A stretch of DNA of 64,000 bases from Streptomyces sp. NRRL F-5135 (GCF_000719775.1 NZ_JOHR01000025.1:1-64000), one strand, 5' to 3'; positions 16,080 to 24,845 are shown, counted from the first letter of the stretch. Translations and numbers: made by a program. Notes: generated by a model not told the origin, from the sequence alone.

Positions 16080-17426
16080 TCAGCGCTGGTACCGGTCGAG
16101 AATCCGGTTGCCGTCCGCCACGAGGCGTGTACGGAGTTCGTCCGTGCCGAGGGCGCCGTTGTAGTACTCCTGGTAGGCCGGGGTGGCGATCTTGTCCTTC
16201 CACTCCGCGAAGCCGAGCACACCGAGCACGGGCGACGGGCGGAGGCCTGCCGCGATGTCCACGCCCGTCCGCCATCCGTACCTGCGCGTGTTGACCGCCG
16301 GGTCCTTCAGCGCCTCGCGACTGGTGGGCAACAGCCAGTCACCGGTGGCGAGTTCGACCTGGTGGTCCGCCTGGTTGAGGTAGGCGATGAAGTCGACGGC
16401 GGCCTTCTTGTGCGCACTGTCCCGGGAGACGGAGAGGGTCTGTGGCGCGACACCCTGTGTGAGGCCCGTGCTGTCCCCCGGCATGGGCAGGACCGTCCAG
16501 CCGAAGCCTTCGGGGGCCTGCTGCCGCACCTGCTGCCGGTAGGAGAAGTTCAGCGGCAGCATGGCGTAGCGCCCGCCGAAGAAGCCGGGCAGTGTGTCCG
16601 AACCCGACATGCCCAGGCCGTTCCTGGGTGCCGTACGGTCCTCGTTGACCTGTCGTCGGACCAGCTCCGGGACCGAGGATTCGGCGGTGTCGTAGCGGAT
16701 CCTGTTCTTGCCGTCCCCATCCTTGGTGAAGACCTTCCCGCCGGTGGACAGGGCCAGGTTGACGGACTGGGCGACCGGCTCCTTCATGGCCCAGGCCACT
16801 CCGTAGGTGTCGGTCCTGCCGTCGCCGTCGACGTCGCGGGTGAGCTTCTTGCTGATGTCCTCGAAGTCCTGCCAGGTCCAGGGGCGTTGTGCGGTGGGCA
16901 GGCGTACACCGGACCCTTTCAGCAGTTTCGTGTTGGCGATCAGGACGCGCGGCTCCTGGAGAAACGGGACTCCGTAGACGCCTTCGTCGTACGACGTTGT
17001 CTCCCAGGACTCCTGGGGGATGTCGTCGCGGAGTCTCTTCGGCAGATAGGGCGTCAGGTCGGCGAGATAGCCCCCGTGGGCGAAGTCGGTGAGGTCGGAA
17101 GCGTCGTCGTGGATGATGTCCGGTGCCTCACCGCCCAGGAAGGAAGTGAGGAGCTGGTCGTGGACGCTGTCCCAGCTCCCCTGGACGTAGCGGACCTGGA
17201 CGCCGGGGTGGTCCTCGTTCCACTGCCGCACGAGTCTCTTGTTGGCTTCGACGGACTCCTTCTGCCAGGCGAGGCTGAGGAATTCGAGCCGGATCTCGCC
17301 GTCGGCCGTCGTGTCCGGGGCGGCGCCGCATCCGGCGAGGAGACTCAGGGCGAGCGTGGTGGCCGCGCCGGGGAGGAGCGTCCGCACGAGTGTGTTGGTC
17401 CGCCTCCTCCGCCTCGGGCTCCTCAC
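16080..17426 (-). CDS. Extracellular sugar-binding lipoprotein of ABC transporter (family 1)
   Basis: 448 aa from a GTG at 17426 that overlaps the TGA of the upstream permease (GTGA). I chose it because it gives a complete lipoprotein signal: Arg-rich n-region RSPRRRRR, hydrophobic core, lipobox LLAGC. The mature part has the MalE-like pattern IRLEFLSLAWQ, APDIIHDDASDLTDFAHGGYLADLTPYL, the GVYGVPF strand and the FFGGRYAMLPLNFSY segment. It should capture an oligosaccharide outside the membrane and deliver it to the two permeases encoded just upstream. No ATPase gene is present, as in other Streptomyces CUT1 systems that share MsiK. Confidence 0.92.
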   Translation of the reverse strand: MRSPRRRRRTNTLVRTLLPGAATTLALSLLAGCGAAPDTTADGEIRLEFLSLAWQKESVEANKRLVRQWNEDHPGVQVRYVQGSWDSVHDQLLTSFLGGEAPDIIHDDASDLTDFAHGGYLADLTPYLPKRLRDDIPQESWETTSYDEGVYGVPFLQEPRVLIANTKLLKGSGVRLPTAQRPWTWQDFEDISKKLTRDVDGDGRTDTYGVAWAMKEPVAQSVNLALSTGGKVFTKDGDGKNRIRYDTAESSVPELVRRQVNEDRTAPRNGLGMSGSDTLPGFFGGRYAMLPLNFSYRQQVRQQAPEGFGWTVLPMPGDSTGLTQGVAPQTLSVSRDSAHKKAAVDFIAYLNQADHQVELATGDWLLPTSREALKDPAVNTRRYGWRTGVDIAAGLRPSPVLGVLGFAEWKDKIATPAYQEYYNGALGTDELRTRLVADGNRILDRYQR

Positions 17427-18376
17427 GCCTTCACCGCCCCCGCGAGCATGCCGCCCACGAGCCGGCGCTGGAGCAGTGCGAAGAACACCAGCCCGGGGAT
17501 GGTGGCCAGCACCGAGGCGGCGGCCAGGGGACCGAGGTCCGCGACGCCCTCGGCGCCCAAAAAGCGGGTCAGGATCACGGACATGGTCTGGTTCTCCGGG
17601 GATTTGAGCAGGACCAGGGCGAAGAAGAACTCGTTCCAGGCGGTGACGAAGGAGAACATCAGCGTGGCCACCAGGCCCGGTGCGAGCAGGGGCAGGACCA
17701 CGCTGACGAGTGTGCGCACCCGGCCCGCGCCGTCGATGGCGGCGGCCTCCTCCAGGGACGGCGGCACCGCTTTGACGTACCCCTGGAGCATCCAGAGGGA
17801 GAACGGCAGGTTCCACACCACGTACACGGCGATCAGGCCGGCGATGCTGTCGATCAGACGCAGGTTCTTCAGGACGAGGAACAGCGGGATGATCACCAGG
17901 ACGAACGGGAACGTCTGGCTGACCAGGATCCACACCGAGCTCGCCCTGCCGACCAGGGAGCGGTGCCGCGCCAGCGCATAGGCGGCGGGCACGGCGACGG
18001 TGACCGAGATCAGCGAGGCCGCGCACGCCACGACGAGGCTGTTGAGGGCCGAACGGAGCAGTGGCTGGGCGTCGAACGCGGCGCGGTAGTTGTCGAGACC
18101 GGGATGCCGGGGCAGCCAGGCCGGGTCCAGGGAGCCGAGTTCCCGCGCCGTTTTGAACGACGTCGACAGCAGCCACAGCAGCGGAAAGCCCAGGAAGATC
18201 AGGTAGCAGGCGAGAGCCAGGTACTGTCCGGCGCCGCCGGCGAGGCGGAGCGCGCGCACCTTGGCCGGCGTGCGCTTCATGGCCCGCGCGCCCTTCATGC
18301 CGGGCGCGCCGGGCGCGGGCGGCGTCGGCGCGGACAAGGACGGCGACCGGGATCGGGACGGGGACGGGACGCTCAC
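17423..18376 (-). CDS. Carbohydrate ABC transporter permease, MalG type
   Basis: 317 aa, six predicted membrane segments after a disordered Ser/Pro/Arg-rich N-terminus of about 40 residues. The EAA loop that docks the ATPase is visible as EEAAAIDGAGRVRTLVSVVLPLLAPG with the conserved Gly. The start GTG at 18376 overlaps the TGA of the MalF-type gene, and its own TGA overlaps the GTG of the binding-protein gene. All three transporter genes are therefore translationally coupled. Another in-frame start lies inside the N-terminal tail (MKRTPAKVRAL), so the tail length is uncertain. Confidence 0.92.
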   Translation of the reverse strand: MSVPSPSRSRSPSLSAPTPPAPGAPGMKGARAMKRTPAKVRALRLAGGAGQYLALACYLIFLGFPLLWLLSTSFKTARELGSLDPAWLPRHPGLDNYRAAFDAQPLLRSALNSLVVACAASLISVTVAVPAAYALARHRSLVGRASSVWILVSQTFPFVLVIIPLFLVLKNLRLIDSIAGLIAVYVVWNLPFSLWMLQGYVKAVPPSLEEAAAIDGAGRVRTLVSVVLPLLAPGLVATLMFSFVTAWNEFFFALVLLKSPENQTMSVILTRFLGAEGVADLGPLAAASVLATIPGLVFFALLQRRLVGGMLAGAVKA

Positions 18377-19341
18377 GCCGCCTCCTCCTTCAGCTTCGCG
18401 CGCAGGAACAGGGTCAGCAGGACCGCGATCACCGCCACCATGACCAGTCCCATCGCGGCGGCGTAACCGAACTGGCCGTACTTGAAGGCCTCTTCATAGG
18501 CGAAGAGCATCGGCAGCCTGGTCTGCCCGCCTGGGCCGCCCCGGGTGAGGACGTACACGAGGCCGAAGGAATTGAAGTTCCAGATGAAGTTGAGGGCCGT
18601 GATGGCGACAGCCACGGGCTTGAGTGCCGGCCACGTGACCGCGGTGAAGCGGCGCCACACGCCCGCCCCGTCGAGTTGGGCCGCCTCGCGCAGTTCGGGT
18701 GGGGCGCTCTGCAGTCCGGCGAGGAGTACCACGGTCGTCTGGGGCATGCCCGCCCACACGCCGACCACGATGGCCGCGGGCAGGGCGTAGGAGAGACCGG
18801 CGAGCCAGTCGATCTTCTCGTGGTTCTCGTGGAGGAGGCCGAGCTGGGTGAGCGTCTTGTTCAGGACTCCGGCGTCGGAGTGGTAGACGAGACGCCACAT
18901 GACGCCGACCACCACTTCGGGCATGGCCCACGGCACCAGCGCCAGGGTCCGGGCCAGCCAGCGCAGCCGGAGGTTCTGATCGAGCAGCAGCGCGAGGCCG
19001 AGGGCCAGCGCGAACTGTCCGGCCGTCACGCACACCGACCAGGTCAGGCCGATGCCGAAGGAATCCCAGAAAAGGGAGTCGAAGCGCAGGTCGAGGAAAT
19101 TGGTCAGGCCGATGAACCGGGTGTCGGAGGTCCGGACGGCCTGCGCGTCGGTGAACGCGAGCGCGGCACCGTACAGGAGCGGACCCACGCTGAGGACCAG
19201 GACCGGGATCAGCGCGGGAAGGAGCAGGAACCAGGCGCTCCGGTCCAGACCGAGCGCCCGCCTGCGCTGGGCCGGTGTCCGGGGCGGTGGGGTTCCGCGG
19301 CTGTCCGGGACAGCACCGGCCCGGGACGGGGTGACACTCAT
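18373..19341 (-). CDS. Carbohydrate ABC transporter permease, MalF type
   Basis: 322 aa; first gene of the operon. Membrane helices begin at WFLLLPALIPVLVLSVGPLLYG. The EAA motif is LREAAQLDGAGVWRRFTAVTWPALKP, followed by the usual NFNSFGLVYVLTRGGPGG loop of CUT1 permeases. It should pair with the MalG-type protein to form the channel. The leader between 19342 and 19560 carries a promoter with an overlapping inverted repeat, so the operon is probably repressor-controlled and substrate-inducible. Confidence 0.92.
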   Translation of the reverse strand: MSVTPSRAGAVPDSRGTPPPRTPAQRRRALGLDRSAWFLLLPALIPVLVLSVGPLLYGAALAFTDAQAVRTSDTRFIGLTNFLDLRFDSLFWDSFGIGLTWSVCVTAGQFALALGLALLLDQNLRLRWLARTLALVPWAMPEVVVGVMWRLVYHSDAGVLNKTLTQLGLLHENHEKIDWLAGLSYALPAAIVVGVWAGMPQTTVVLLAGLQSAPPELREAAQLDGAGVWRRFTAVTWPALKPVAVAITALNFIWNFNSFGLVYVLTRGGPGGQTRLPMLFAYEEAFKYGQFGYAAAMGLVMVAVIAVLLTLFLRAKLKEEAA

Positions 19342-19523
19342 GGCGACCTCGTGTTCTCAGCTGTTGGCCGTCACAGGCGGAGCGGACACGCGGACGACGA
19401 GGGGACGCGGGCAGTGGCGCTCTCCGTGATCGGCACGGTCGTCGGCCGGCCACCGCTGGACATCCGTGTCATGTGTACAGCCCCTCTGCCTCGCGATGGG
19501 CATACTCGCCCCACTACGAGCGT

Positions 19524-19557
19524 TTTATGCACACATTTACACTCACTGTAAACGTGT
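19524..19557 (-). promoter_or_regulatory. Promoter with overlapping 11-bp inverted-repeat operator
   Basis: On the minus strand TTTACA (19552-19547) and CATAAA (19529-19524) are 17 bp apart, a plausible -35/-10 pair about 180 bp upstream of the MalF-type start. The inverted repeat TTTACA-N5-TGTAAA extends to 11 bp per arm (19531-19541 and 19547-19557, one mismatch) and covers the -35 box and spacer. That geometry fits repression. The rest of the 19342-19637 gap shows no gene. Confidence 0.6.
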
Positions 19558-19637
19558 AGCGATGGTCCTCCCGCGATCCCCGGGCGTCAACAGGGGGTGC
19601 TTCGTCAGGTGTGGTTCGTCGAGCGTGTTTCGTCTCA

Positions 19638-20585
19638 TCAGTCGTCGATGCCGGACCGCTCGGCGCCCGCGACGATATGGCGCTGGAGCACCACGAAGAC
19701 GACCAGCAGCGGCAGGATCGAGACGGCCGCGGCGATGAACAGCTCGTGAAGGTTGACGGTTTGGGCCGTGGTGAAGGTGGCCAAGGCGACCTGGACGGTC
19801 CACGCGTCGCGGTCCTGACCGATCACCAGCGGCCAGAGGAACGAGTTCCAGGAGCCGATGAAGACGATCGCGCCGACAGCGGCGAAGACGGGCCGTGTGT
19901 TGGGCACCACGATCCGCCAGTACGTGCGCCAGTGGCCGAGCCCGTCCACCTTGGCCGCGTCCTCCAACTCACGGGGAAAGCCGAGGAAGTACTGGCGGAA
20001 GAGGAAGACGGCGAACGCGTTGAACAGGGTGGGGACGATCAGTCCGCGCAAGGTGGAGATCCAGCCGAGCGACGAGACCAGGACGAAGCTCGGGACGAAG
20101 GTGACGGCCGACGGGATCATCAGCGTGACCAGGAACGCGTAGAAGACGCGGTTGGCGTACGGATACTCGATGCGGGCCAGTCCGTACCCGGCGAGTGAGG
20201 CGAGCAGCAGGGTGCCGACGGTGGTGAGAACGGCGATCACGGCCGAGTTCCGCAGGGCGCGCACCATGGGAACGCTGCTGTCGTCGAACAGTTCCCGGAG
20301 GTTGCTCCATTTCAGGCTGTGCGGGAAGAACGTCCAGTCGGTCCCGGTGATGTCCGCCTCGGTGGCCAGACCGTTACGGACCAGGAGGTAGAACGGGACC
20401 AGGAAGAGTGCGGCGAGCACGATCAGCAGGACCGACCGCAGTGCGCGCCCGACCCGCTCCGGGGCGCGGACCGGGGAACGGACCGGGGGCCGGACCGAAG
20501 GCCGGGCCGCGGCGCGGATCCGGGCGGGGGTCGATGCGCGGGGCGGGGCGTACGCCGTCGGATCGTCGGTCGGATACCGTCGCAC
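19638..20585 (-). CDS. Carbohydrate ABC transporter permease, MalG type (second cassette)
   Basis: 315 aa with a Pro/Arg-rich tail of about 45 residues before the first helix (SVLLIVLAALFLVPFYLLV). EAA loop: ELEDAAKVDGLGHWRTYWRIVVPNTRP. The helix WNSFLWPLVIGQD is typical of CUT1 MalG-like subunits. It is the last gene of its operon, 6 bp after the MalF-type stop. With the partner permease and lipoprotein upstream it forms a second importer, distinct in sequence from the one at 16-19 kb. Confidence 0.92.
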   Translation of the reverse strand: MRRYPTDDPTAYAPPRASTPARIRAAARPSVRPPVRSPVRAPERVGRALRSVLLIVLAALFLVPFYLLVRNGLATEADITGTDWTFFPHSLKWSNLRELFDDSSVPMVRALRNSAVIAVLTTVGTLLLASLAGYGLARIEYPYANRVFYAFLVTLMIPSAVTFVPSFVLVSSLGWISTLRGLIVPTLFNAFAVFLFRQYFLGFPRELEDAAKVDGLGHWRTYWRIVVPNTRPVFAAVGAIVFIGSWNSFLWPLVIGQDRDAWTVQVALATFTTAQTVNLHELFIAAAVSILPLLVVFVVLQRHIVAGAERSGIDD

Positions 20586-20591
20586 GGGTCG

Positions 20592-21560
20592 TCAGTCCTC
20601 CTGGCGTCCGAGACCGAACCAGCGCGCCTGTACCACCGTCACCACGGCGATGATCAGTGCGAGGATCACCGCCCCCGCACTGCCCACGCCCAGGTTCTGC
20701 CCCTGTCCCAGCGCCACGTAGTACAGGTAGACCAACGGCGGCCTGGCGTACGGCGGGTAACCACGTGCCGTCGAGAGCAGGTTGTAGAACTCGTCGAAGG
20801 CCTGGAACGCGTTGATCACCAGCAGCAGGACGACGGCGACGGAGGTCGCGCGCAGTTGGGGGAAGGTGATGTGCCGGAAGACCTGCCAGCCGGGGTGGGC
20901 GCCGTCGACCGCCGCCGCCTCGTAGAGGGTGGCCGGGATGCGCTGGAGCCCGGCCAGCAGGATCACCATGTAGAAGCCGGCCTGGAGCCACAGCCGCACG
21001 GTCACGATGACCAGCCAGTACCAGGGCGGACTGGTGGTCGACAGCCAGGCGACGTCGGAGCCGCCGAACCACCCCAGTACCGTGTTCGCCAGCCCGTAGC
21101 GCACCCCGTTGAAGATCGACAGCTTCCAGATCATCGCGGCGACGACGTAGGAACAGGCGGTCGGCAGGAAGAAGACCGACCGGAAGAACGCCTGGGCGAA
21201 CCGCAGCCGGCTCACCATCAGGGCGAGGGCGAGCGAGAGCGCGTAGGTCGCCGGGACGATCAAGAGCGAGAAGCCGGCGAAGGTGGTGAGGCCCGCGGTG
21301 AAGGACGGATCGCCGAGTATCTCGGCGTAGTTGTCCAGCCCCACGAAGTCGGTCGGAGTCACCGTGTTGTGCGCGTCGAAGAAGCTGAGCCACACACTCC
21401 ACACCAGCGGGACATAGGTGAAGAGGGCGAGTCCGGCGGCGAAGGGACCGACGAAGACCCAGAACCACAGATAGCGGTTCTCAGGCCCGAGCAGCCGCCG
21501 CATGAGCGGCGTACGGGCGGCTTCCGGCGTCCGCGTACGGGCGGCTTCCGGCGTCCGCAT
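20592..21560 (-). CDS. Carbohydrate ABC transporter permease, MalF type (second cassette)
   Basis: 322 aa from the ATG at 21560, 2 nt after the TAA of the binding-protein gene. Six helices; EAA motif ATLYEAAAVDGAHPGWQVFRHITFPQL. The N-terminus carries RTPEAARTRTPEAART, a perfect duplication caused by a 24-bp tandem repeat. The internal Met just after the repeat (MRRLLGPENRYLWFW) is an alternative start that would exclude it. The product should pair with the MalG-type protein downstream. Confidence 0.9.
   Translation of the reverse strand: MRTPEAARTRTPEAARTPLMRRLLGPENRYLWFWVFVGPFAAGLALFTYVPLVWSVWLSFFDAHNTVTPTDFVGLDNYAEILGDPSFTAGLTTFAGFSLLIVPATYALSLALALMVSRLRFAQAFFRSVFFLPTACSYVVAAMIWKLSIFNGVRYGLANTVLGWFGGSDVAWLSTTSPPWYWLVIVTVRLWLQAGFYMVILLAGLQRIPATLYEAAAVDGAHPGWQVFRHITFPQLRATSVAVVLLLVINAFQAFDEFYNLLSTARGYPPYARPPLVYLYYVALGQGQNLGVGSAGAVILALIIAVVTVVQARWFGLGRQED
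21510..21557 (-). repeat. 24-bp perfect tandem duplication in the permease N-terminus
   Basis: Bases 21510-21533 and 21534-21557 are identical and in frame, encoding RTPEAART twice just after the start codon. This is recent-looking slippage in a probably disordered cytoplasmic tail. Confidence 0.9.
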
Positions 21561-21562
21561 GA

Positions 21563-22831
21563 TTACGACCGCACGCGCTTCAGCTCGGCCTTCGTCGTCG
21601 CGACGACCGACTTGACCTGGGCTTCCGGGTCGGCGCCCGCGGTGATGATCCGGCTCAGCGCGTCCTGGTAGGCGGTCCGGCTCCGATCGGTCCACAGCAG
21701 GGGCTGGGCCGCTCCGTACTCGGTCGTCAGACGTACGGCCCCGGCCGCCGCTCCCTCGGTGAGCGGGGTGGCCTTGTTCGCCAGCGAGATCCGGGCGGGG
21801 ATGTGGAAGCCGTAGGAGAGCGCGAAGTCCGACTGGTAGTCGGTGCGTTCCACCCACAACCACTTCACGTACGCCTTCGCGGCCTCGGTGTGGCCGCTGC
21901 GCGCGCTGACCGCCGCCCCATAGGCGCCGACCGGGACCGCGGGCCTGCCGTGCGCTCCGTCCGCGGGGAAGGGCAGCACCCCGAAGTCGTCACCCAGCGC
22001 CTTCTCGATCAGCGGGAGGGCCCACAATCCCGTCCACTGCATGGCCGTCAAACCCTGGGTGAACGCCGACGGGTCGGACCAGTCGGTGGGGGCTCCGAGC
22101 AGCAGGGACCTGTCGGTGTGGAGGGCGCGCAGCTTGCCGAGGGTCCTGGCGGCCCGCGGGTCGTCGAAGCCGATCTCCCCCTCGGCGGTGACCAGGTCAA
22201 GGCCCGCCGCGCGCAGCGGGGTGCCGGCCAGGACGCCGGCACCGCCGTCGTTGCCGAGGAAGAGCCCCTTGACGTCCCGTGTCGTCAACGCCCTTGCCGC
22301 GTCGACCAGTTCGTCGAGACTCGCCGGTGGTCGCAGGCCCGCGTCGGCCAGCAGGCTCTTGCGGTAGTAGAGCAGCTGCGCGTCGATGACCTGCGGGATC
22401 CCGTAGATCCTGCCCTCGTACGTCTTGGGCGCGAGGACCGCGGGGTGGAAGTCGTCGCGCACGTCCTTGAGGAGGTCGGTGAGATCGGCGACCTGGCCGC
22501 CCCGGATCTGGTCCAGGGTCGGGCCCCCCTCGAACACGTCCGGCCCGTTCCTGGTCAGCAGTGCCGCGGCGGTCTGCTGGTCGTAGTTGCCGGGCCGCCA
22601 CTGGACCGTGACCCTCGCCTTCCGGTACGCCGACGCGTAGCGTCGCACCGCCTGTTCGGCGCCGGCCTCGCCGTACTGGTGGTACCAGTGGTCAAGGGCG
22701 GGGCCGCCACCGCCCGCCGCGCCGTCGCGCCCCGTGTCGGAGCCGCAGGCGGCGGTCAGCGCGAGGGCGCCGGTGGCGGCCAGCAGGCGCCGACGGCTCA
22801 TGCGGGTGCTCGAGGTCCTTGAGTGGGCCAT
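21563..22831 (-). CDS. Extracellular sugar-binding lipoprotein (second cassette)
   Basis: 422 aa. Signal RMSRRRLLAATGALALTAAC combines a twin-arginine-like n-region with a lipobox (LTAAC), so export may be by Tat with lipidation. Mature features: LDHWYHQYGEAGAEQAVRRYASAYRK, NGPDVFEGGPTLDQIRGGQVADLTDLL and YGIPQVIDAQLLYYRKSLL, all standard for MalE-like family 1 proteins. The ATG at 22831 is kept; a Met at 22801 is an alternative, and neither has an ideal ribosome site. It is first in the operon with two permeases. The secreted GH43 enzyme is encoded just upstream in the same direction, suggesting arabinan-type oligosaccharides as substrate (inference). Confidence 0.92.
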   Translation of the reverse strand: MAHSRTSSTRMSRRRLLAATGALALTAACGSDTGRDGAAGGGGPALDHWYHQYGEAGAEQAVRRYASAYRKARVTVQWRPGNYDQQTAAALLTRNGPDVFEGGPTLDQIRGGQVADLTDLLKDVRDDFHPAVLAPKTYEGRIYGIPQVIDAQLLYYRKSLLADAGLRPPASLDELVDAARALTTRDVKGLFLGNDGGAGVLAGTPLRAAGLDLVTAEGEIGFDDPRAARTLGKLRALHTDRSLLLGAPTDWSDPSAFTQGLTAMQWTGLWALPLIEKALGDDFGVLPFPADGAHGRPAVPVGAYGAAVSARSGHTEAAKAYVKWLWVERTDYQSDFALSYGFHIPARISLANKATPLTEGAAAGAVRLTTEYGAAQPLLWTDRSRTAYQDALSRIITAGADPEAQVKSVVATTKAELKRVRS

Positions 22832-22851
22832 GGTCCATCAGTGTGACACCG

Positions 22852-22885
22852 GTACATGTAAAGCACGTTGCTCGTACATGAAACG
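22852..22885 (-). promoter_or_regulatory. Direct repeat with TACATGTA core upstream of the second ABC operon
   Basis: GTACATGTAAAG (22852-22863) and GTACATGAAACG (22874-22885) are spaced 22 bp apart, two helical turns, and the first includes the palindrome TACATGTA. They sit 20-55 bp before the binding-protein start. The TACAT half-site also appears in the palindrome before the GH43 gene. No clear -35/-10 pair is visible. Confidence 0.45.
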
Positions 22886-22939
22886 TCCCACGCGAGAGTG
22901 AGCGGACCTCGAACACCCGCTGGCGGCCGGCACACACTG

Positions 22940-24433
22940 TCAGTTGGTGTACACCTCGGCCCGGTCCACGCTCACGAATGACGCGAAGGACTGGGCGTTG
23001 TGCTCACCGGTCACACGGATCCGCAGTGTGTGCTTGCCGAACGGGAGCCGGGGACTGAGGTACTGCAGGGTCTCGCCGACGCGGATCGCCCCGTGGAAGT
23101 CGACACGCTGTTCCGCTCCTCCGTCCACGCTGAGGGCCGCGATGCCGTTGCCGGTGTCCCGTACGGACAGCAGGGCGATCCGGGTCCCCGTGAAGGTGAA
23201 GGTGGCGGTGTCGCCGGCCTTGTCGCTCCAGTGGTCGTCGCTCCAGAAGCACTGGCTGCCGCAGCCCGTTCCGGAGTTCCAGGTGCCGGTGTACGCGACG
23301 GATCCCTCGCCACTGGAGCGGCCGTCGTCGTTGATCCAGTAGGTGCCGGCCCCCGGGTCCCCGGAGGGCAGGTCCTGGGTCGCGCCCAGGGCGAGCGGGC
23401 GGCCGAGGCGCGGGCTGCCGTCGGCGTTCCAGGTGATCTTCTGGGCGCGGGTGGTGCGGTTGGTGTAGGTGTTCACCGAGGTTGTCTTCGCGTGGTGGAC
23501 GATCCAGTCCTCGGTGCCGTCGGGCGAGCGGAAGAAGGCGTGGTGGCCGGGGCCGAAGACCCCGCGGTCGTCGGCGCGGGAGAACACCGGGCCCGCGTGC
23601 TGGGTCCAGTTGCGCGGAACGAGCGGATCGGCCCCGTCCGGCAGGGACAGCATCCAGACCTGGTAGTCGGGCTTGCCGGTGTCACAGGTGGAGTACGTCA
23701 TCCAGGTGCGGCCGTTGCGGTTCAGGAACTCCGGTCCCTCGCGGACCTCGGGGCAGCCGCCGTCCGCGTCGATGGCGACGGCATCGCCCGAAACGGTGTA
23801 GGGGTTGGACATCGGCGCGATGTTGAGGCCGTTGTGCTGGTACGGGTTGATGCCGCTGTAGGCGAGGTAGAGACGCCCGTTGTGCTGGAACACCCCCGGG
23901 TCGATGGCGAAGTCGGAGGCGTGGTTGGGCGGGGTGAGCTTCGCCTTGAAGTGGTAGGGCCCGGCCGGATCGTCGCGTTCGGACTCCAGCACGTACAGCC
24001 GGTGATGGTCGTCGACCCCGTCGTCGGCCGTGTAGTAGAGGTACCAGCGGTCGCCGAAGCGGTAGAACTCCGCCGCCCAGATGTTGCGGTTGCGACTGGG
24101 GTCGGTGTCCATCCACACGGTCACGGGCTCGGCCGCGAGCAGGGTGCCCAGCGAGGGCGAGCGCCACATACGGATGCTGCCACCCTGCGTGGTGGTCAGG
24201 TAGTACGCCCCCCGCCAGTGCGTCATAAACGGATCGGGGCCCGGGTTGAGCGGGTTTCGGAAGGTGGTCCCCGCGGCGGCCGGCGCCGGGCCCGGGGCGG
24301 CCGGTACCGGTCGTGCGGCGGTGGACTCGGGTTCCACGGCGGCGGACTGCGGTACGAAGACAAGGCCGAGCAGGAGGGACAGGAGGACGGCGACGAGTGC
24401 CGCGCGACGGGTCGCGCGCGGGCCTGCACGCAT
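22940..24433 (-). CDS. Secreted GH43 glycosidase, probable alpha-L-arabinofuranosidase, with C-terminal beta-sandwich
   Basis: 497 aa. A signal peptide (about 1-32) is followed by a Pro/Ala linker and a five-bladed beta-propeller. The GH43 triad is readable: Asp67 in NPGPDPF (base), Asp178 in FAIDPGVF (pKa modulator) and Glu232 in CPEVREGPEF (acid). NIWAAEFYRFGDRWYLYYTA matches exo-1,5-alpha-L-arabinofuranosidase-like GH43 enzymes. Residues about 355-497 form a separate sugar-binding-like domain with paired Cys (TGCGSQCFW). The ATG at 24433 has AAAGGAG at 6 nt. A perfect palindrome lies just upstream of that site. The substrate prediction (arabinan side chains) is from family only. Confidence 0.9.
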   Translation of the reverse strand: MRAGPRATRRAALVAVLLSLLLGLVFVPQSAAVEPESTAARPVPAAPGPAPAAAGTTFRNPLNPGPDPFMTHWRGAYYLTTTQGGSIRMWRSPSLGTLLAAEPVTVWMDTDPSRNRNIWAAEFYRFGDRWYLYYTADDGVDDHHRLYVLESERDDPAGPYHFKAKLTPPNHASDFAIDPGVFQHNGRLYLAYSGINPYQHNGLNIAPMSNPYTVSGDAVAIDADGGCPEVREGPEFLNRNGRTWMTYSTCDTGKPDYQVWMLSLPDGADPLVPRNWTQHAGPVFSRADDRGVFGPGHHAFFRSPDGTEDWIVHHAKTTSVNTYTNRTTRAQKITWNADGSPRLGRPLALGATQDLPSGDPGAGTYWINDDGRSSGEGSVAYTGTWNSGTGCGSQCFWSDDHWSDKAGDTATFTFTGTRIALLSVRDTGNGIAALSVDGGAEQRVDFHGAIRVGETLQYLSPRLPFGKHTLRIRVTGEHNAQSFASFVSVDRAEVYTN

Positions 24434-24449
24434 GAGCAGCTCCTTTGCG

Positions 24450-24463
24450 TTACATCGATGTAA
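24450..24463 (-). promoter_or_regulatory. Perfect 14-bp palindrome TTACATCGATGTAA, LacI-type operator candidate
   Basis: A perfect palindrome with a central CG, the usual architecture of LacI-family operators, lies 17 bp upstream of the GH43 start and immediately 5' of its ribosome site. Binding there would block transcript elongation or initiation. The 24434-24845 gap is the divergent control region of GH43 (minus) and the sugar-acid operon (plus). Confidence 0.6.
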
Positions 24464-24585
24464 GCGCCGGATGGGAAGCTAGCGCCCCGCCCGGGCCCGG
24501 GAAAGGGGCGCGGCGGCGTCGATCGGCGCGGGGAGCAGAGGCGGACAGCGACGTTCCTCTTGAACAACAGGTTTTGTCAGAAGCG

Positions 24586-24615
24586 TTGACTAATCTCCCG
24601 GAGCGCTCCTACCTT
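24586..24615 (+). promoter_or_regulatory. Promoter candidate TTGACT-N18-TACCTT for the sugar-acid operon
   Basis: TTGACT (24586-24591) and TACCTT (24610-24615) are 18 bp apart, followed by C. The rhamnosidase promoter at 29603 has almost the same boxes. The leader to the GTG at 24846 would be about 220 nt and contains TCGTA-N7-TACGA (about 24638-24656), a possible operator. Confidence 0.45.
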
Positions 24616-24845
24616 CATCGCGTCGCGCATCGTACGTCATATACGAGAGGCCGTTGTGTCCATATTGGTAGCGCCTTGTTCCGCATGCCCGTTTGAGGGT
24701 CAGCTCGTGGGCCGGATCACCGACGGACCATCCACCGCTCATTGACCCACGATGCGAGACGCGGCCCGTTCACCGCCAAGTTCCCGGGCCGCGACAGAGA
24801 GTTCCGACACTCCCTCACGGGGGAGCCTACCCTTCGGGAGCAGTG

